NCBI GenBank assembly: GCA_021204025.1
Contig: JAJQAC010000050.1
Location: forward strand, 1-64,000
Reading direction: 5' to 3'
DNA from: Clostridiales bacterium
Lineage (GTDB): Bacteria > Bacillota > Clostridia > Lachnospirales > Lachnospiraceae
DNA length: 64,000 bases
How positions within the stretch are numbered: the stretch's first letter is position 1; each line of letters starts with the position of its first letter. This document shows positions 61,958-64,000 of the stretch, piece by piece. The notes beneath the pieces were generated by a model. It was not told the origin of the DNA and made no database searches. It was given only the letters and a program-made list of their open reading frames with translations. Made by a program: the position numbers and the translations under genes.

Positions 61958-63895
61958 TCAGGCCTCCCTCATGGAACCGCTTTTATGGATGATCCCCTTT
62001 TCTGTCAGCTCTTTCTGAATCCGTATAAGCCGGTCAAGGTATTCCTGGTTTTTCTTTATCCATTCTTCCCGCCCGAGTATCTGGCTGATCTGGATCATGG
62101 TGCTGGTTTTCTTTATCTCCGCGGCATATTCATCCAGATTTTCCCTGGTGGAACAGAAACTCGGGCATTCCATACACTGTTCGGTCTGCCTGCGGCAGCC
62201 CGCCTTTGACGGCTTGAAACACACACCAAACGGCACCCTCACCGCGTCCAAGTTCGACCGGACGTTTTCGTAATGGACCGCTTCTTCCTGTTCTGACGCT
62301 TTGCCCGGCGGCGGTACCGTCAGCTTAAACAGATCCAGCCGCTCTGTATTTTTCCATTTCTGATATAACGTGTCCTCTGTAACCTTCGCGTAATGCAGGC
62401 TCATCTGCAGGGAACAATGCCCCAGGAGACGCTGGATGATGCCGATTGGCATGCCCTGTTCCGCATACTCCATGGCACGGGTGTGCCTCAATCCATGTGC
62501 TTTGAAATGGAACAGCTGCCCATCTGCATCGCGGATGTCATTCTTATCGATCATTTTCTGGACTGCCCTCGAAAATGCCGGCTTGCTGAACGGCAGCCCC
62601 ATACATCTGCCTTCATAGCAGTTAAAGAGATACCGGTCAGGATTATTCTCGCGGGTACTTTTTGCCGCAGCCTCGTCCGCCAGGAACTTAACCATCCCTG
62701 CCACTTCCTTGCGGATCGGGTCTTTCAGCTGCGGGATGCCTACTTTCGTAATCTCCCCGCATAAATAGGGGACGGAGCGGTTCTCTTTCGCGTTCCAAAT
62801 ATACTGCAGGCAGTTGTCATAACGCAGGTTCAGCACATCCGTGCCGCGCCATCCGGTTTCCCGCAGGAGGATATAAACCGGCCTCATCTCTGCTGGTTCT
62901 ATCTGTTCAATGCACGCATCCATCTGCTGGATGACCGGTGCCGGGATATACCGGACCTTTTCCATCGTATCTGCAGCGCGTTCCCTTTTCGGCACATCAT
63001 CATCAAAAATGAGCCGTTCTATGCTTTGTACCGGTGCCTGCGGGTATTCGGCGATCTGGATATAATCCAGCCAGCTCCTGATAAATGAAACCGCTTTGCT
63101 GCGGTATGTCGCATTTTTCTTATCATAATCATCTGCCACCCAACACAGGTATTTCTCTACATCCTGCCGGCTGAGTTTCTCCAGAAACCCATCTGTATAT
63201 CCATTCCTGTAAAAAACACTGAAAAAGTACTGGATGTACATCAGCATTTCCCTGCAGTACGACCAGCTCCGCCGTATGACTAAACGCTTCATGAAGCGTT
63301 TGACCAGCATCCGGTAAGCATCACGGATTCTTTGGAAGTTCAGGCTGGGGTTCTGGCGCTTCATTGCCGCCGAAAGCTTCACTCCGGGAATCCTGAGCGC
63401 ATGCCAGACATCTTTTTCTGTTTCCTCCCGGTCATCATAATAATCGGCAAAGAATTCCCGTATTCCGTTGAGAAATCCCACATAATTCGCTGCTACTGTT
63501 GGCTCCGTATCCTCTGGCAATGGCTCTTTTGTACGAATCCCTATCTCTTCAAAACTGCTATACGCGCCTGAGGAAACGACATTCCTTCCAACCAGGCGGA
63601 TCACTGACATCAGGACATCCTGCACATATGCCGGGCTTCTCCACTGGCTCTTCAGGGAATAAAGGATGTAATACTTCAATTCCATCTTCATGTAAACATC
63701 CTGGCACTCTGTAAAATCTGCAAGGATACCTTCCCGCCGGCTCTCTCGAACCACACCTGTCCTGTATGCCTCCGTATCTGTACGCCATATATCATTCTGG
63801 ATCCAATACCAGTCCTCCGCAGAAAGATATTCCTCTATCTCCTCCTGCCAGGGGTTTAACGGCAGTTTTAAAGCAGAACTTCCTTCTGTTATCAT
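61958..63895 (-). CDS. tnpB: Tn554-type transposase TnpB (tyrosine recombinase)
   Basis: 645 residues. The C-terminal catalytic domain (about 355-555) shows RETGWRGTDVLNLRY (first Arg), HGLRHTRAMEYAEQG (HxxR), LLGHCSLQMSLHYAKV (GH and the nucleophilic Tyr). A cysteine-rich tail (CRRQTEQCMECPSFC) follows, typical of TnpB. The first half is a long helical DNA-binding region. It overlaps the upstream tnpA stop by four bases. It cuts and rejoins DNA at the element ends together with TnpA. All catalytic residues appear intact. Confidence 0.93.
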   Translation of the reverse strand: MITEGSSALKLPLNPWQEEIEEYLSAEDWYWIQNDIWRTDTEAYRTGVVRESRREGILADFTECQDVYMKMELKYYILYSLKSQWRSPAYVQDVLMSVIRLVGRNVVSSGAYSSFEEIGIRTKEPLPEDTEPTVAANYVGFLNGIREFFADYYDDREETEKDVWHALRIPGVKLSAAMKRQNPSLNFQRIRDAYRMLVKRFMKRLVIRRSWSYCREMLMYIQYFFSVFYRNGYTDGFLEKLSRQDVEKYLCWVADDYDKKNATYRSKAVSFIRSWLDYIQIAEYPQAPVQSIERLIFDDDVPKRERAADTMEKVRYIPAPVIQQMDACIEQIEPAEMRPVYILLRETGWRGTDVLNLRYDNCLQYIWNAKENRSVPYLCGEITKVGIPQLKDPIRKEVAGMVKFLADEAAAKSTRENNPDRYLFNCYEGRCMGLPFSKPAFSRAVQKMIDKNDIRDADGQLFHFKAHGLRHTRAMEYAEQGMPIGIIQRLLGHCSLQMSLHYAKVTEDTLYQKWKNTERLDLFKLTVPPPGKASEQEEAVHYENVRSNLDAVRVPFGVCFKPSKAGCRRQTEQCMECPSFCSTRENLDEYAAEIKKTSTMIQISQILGREEWIKKNQEYLDRLIRIQKELTEKGIIHKSGSMREA

Positions 63896-64000
63896 TGTTC
63901 CGCCTCCTTCTCCGGGAGATGGAACCTGCCCGCTGCTTCCTTAAATGCCTCTGTCACTTCTTCTTCTGATGGATGGACATAGGTATTCAGGGTCGTGTAG
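63892..64000 (-). CDS. tnpA: Tn554-type transposase TnpA, C-terminal end (partial)
   Basis: The last 36 residues of a tyrosine recombinase that runs past the right edge. It reads TTLNTYVHPSEEEVTEAFKE and ends with KEAEQ. NTYVHPS holds the nucleophilic Tyr in the usual TxxxY-H context. Its TGA overlaps the ATG of tnpB. It is not in the ORF track because the start is outside the window. Confidence 0.85.
   Translation of the reverse strand, partial: YTTLNTYVHPSEEEVTEAFKEAAGRFHLPEKEAEQ

Larger units (their letters stand above)
61558..64000 (-). mobile_element. Tn554-type transposon, tnpA(partial)-tnpB-tnpC module
   Basis: Two tyrosine-recombinase genes and a small helical protein in the order and overlap typical of Tn554-family elements. 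The upstream part of tnpA lies beyond the window. No cargo gene is seen after tnpC, as the next gene is the DUF362 protein, so the position of the end on this side is unclear. Confidence 0.85.

Overview
The window looks like chromosome of an anaerobic, endospore-forming Firmicute, most likely Lachnospiraceae (Clostridia). The base composition is roughly balanced. It carries spoIIGA-sigE, spoIIP and a SpoVD-type PBP, Feo iron uptake, a flavodiiron protein, preQ1-controlled queuosine genes, and a division/cell-wall cluster in clostridial order. I cannot name the species. Nearly all of the window is core chromosome. The clear exception is the right edge, which carries the tnpA(partial)-tnpB-tnpC end of a Tn554-type element.

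Layout. 1-4.6 kb: iron module on the minus strand (DtxR-like regulator, FeoB-associated Cys-rich peptide, feoB, two feoA, and an 88-residue Fur-like protein that is only a winged helix). 4.7-10.8 kb: one minus-strand run of SseB-like gene, trkA, trkH, then a zinc-type ABC importer znuA-znuC-znuB, with overlapping or abutting ends. 11-15.4 kb: L,D-transpeptidase and a second feoB with FeoA fused at its N-terminus. 15.4-16.1 kb: no protein gene, but repeats and a promoter-to-terminator small RNA that resembles 6S RNA. 16.1-22.5 kb: radical-SAM protein, flavodiiron protein plus lone receiver domain, YgjP-like metallopeptidase, endonuclease III, Gfo/Idh/MocA oxidoreductase, trpS. 22.6-29 kb: rhomboid protease, hemW, lepA, spoIIP, sigE, spoIIGA. 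29-42.3 kb: dcw cluster read mraZ-rsmH-ftsL-pbp-spoVD-mraY-murD-ftsW-murA-ftsQ-ftsZ, then lgt on the far side of a terminator. 43.6-48.7 kb: sodium symporter, then a preQ1-I riboswitch and queD-queE-folE-queC-queF. 48.8-56 kb: polyphosphate kinase 2 protein, MBL hydrolase, tctA-tctB-tctC and a divergent LysR regulator. 56-61.5 kb: ThrH, D,D-carboxypeptidase, methyltransferase, thioesterase, an exported repeat protein and a DUF362 protein.

What stands out is noncoding. (1) Three families of structured intergenic repeats occur: R1 (about 92 nt, four copies plus partial ones), R2 (142 nt near-palindromes, two full copies and one half copy) and R3 (about 62 nt, two copies flanking the second feoB). 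In all three the paired arms change together between copies. (2) A GTTAG-N6-CTAAC operator is shared by the feoA promoter and the promoter of the truncated Fur gene. (3) Several promoters can be read to single-base detail: feoA, fur-like, ftsZ, mraZ with 10-bp MraZ repeats, spoIIG with a Spo0A box 21 bp from its -10, queD, tctC and the small RNA.

The genes suggest a metal- and redox-responsive anaerobe. Two ferrous-iron importers and a zinc importer are present, iron genes carry their own local operators, and envelope growth and sporulation genes sit in one block. Start sites were moved from the ORF track wherever a Shine-Dalgarno, operon overlap or promoter supported another codon; each entry says so. 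All family assignments come from reading motifs; no database search was possible.
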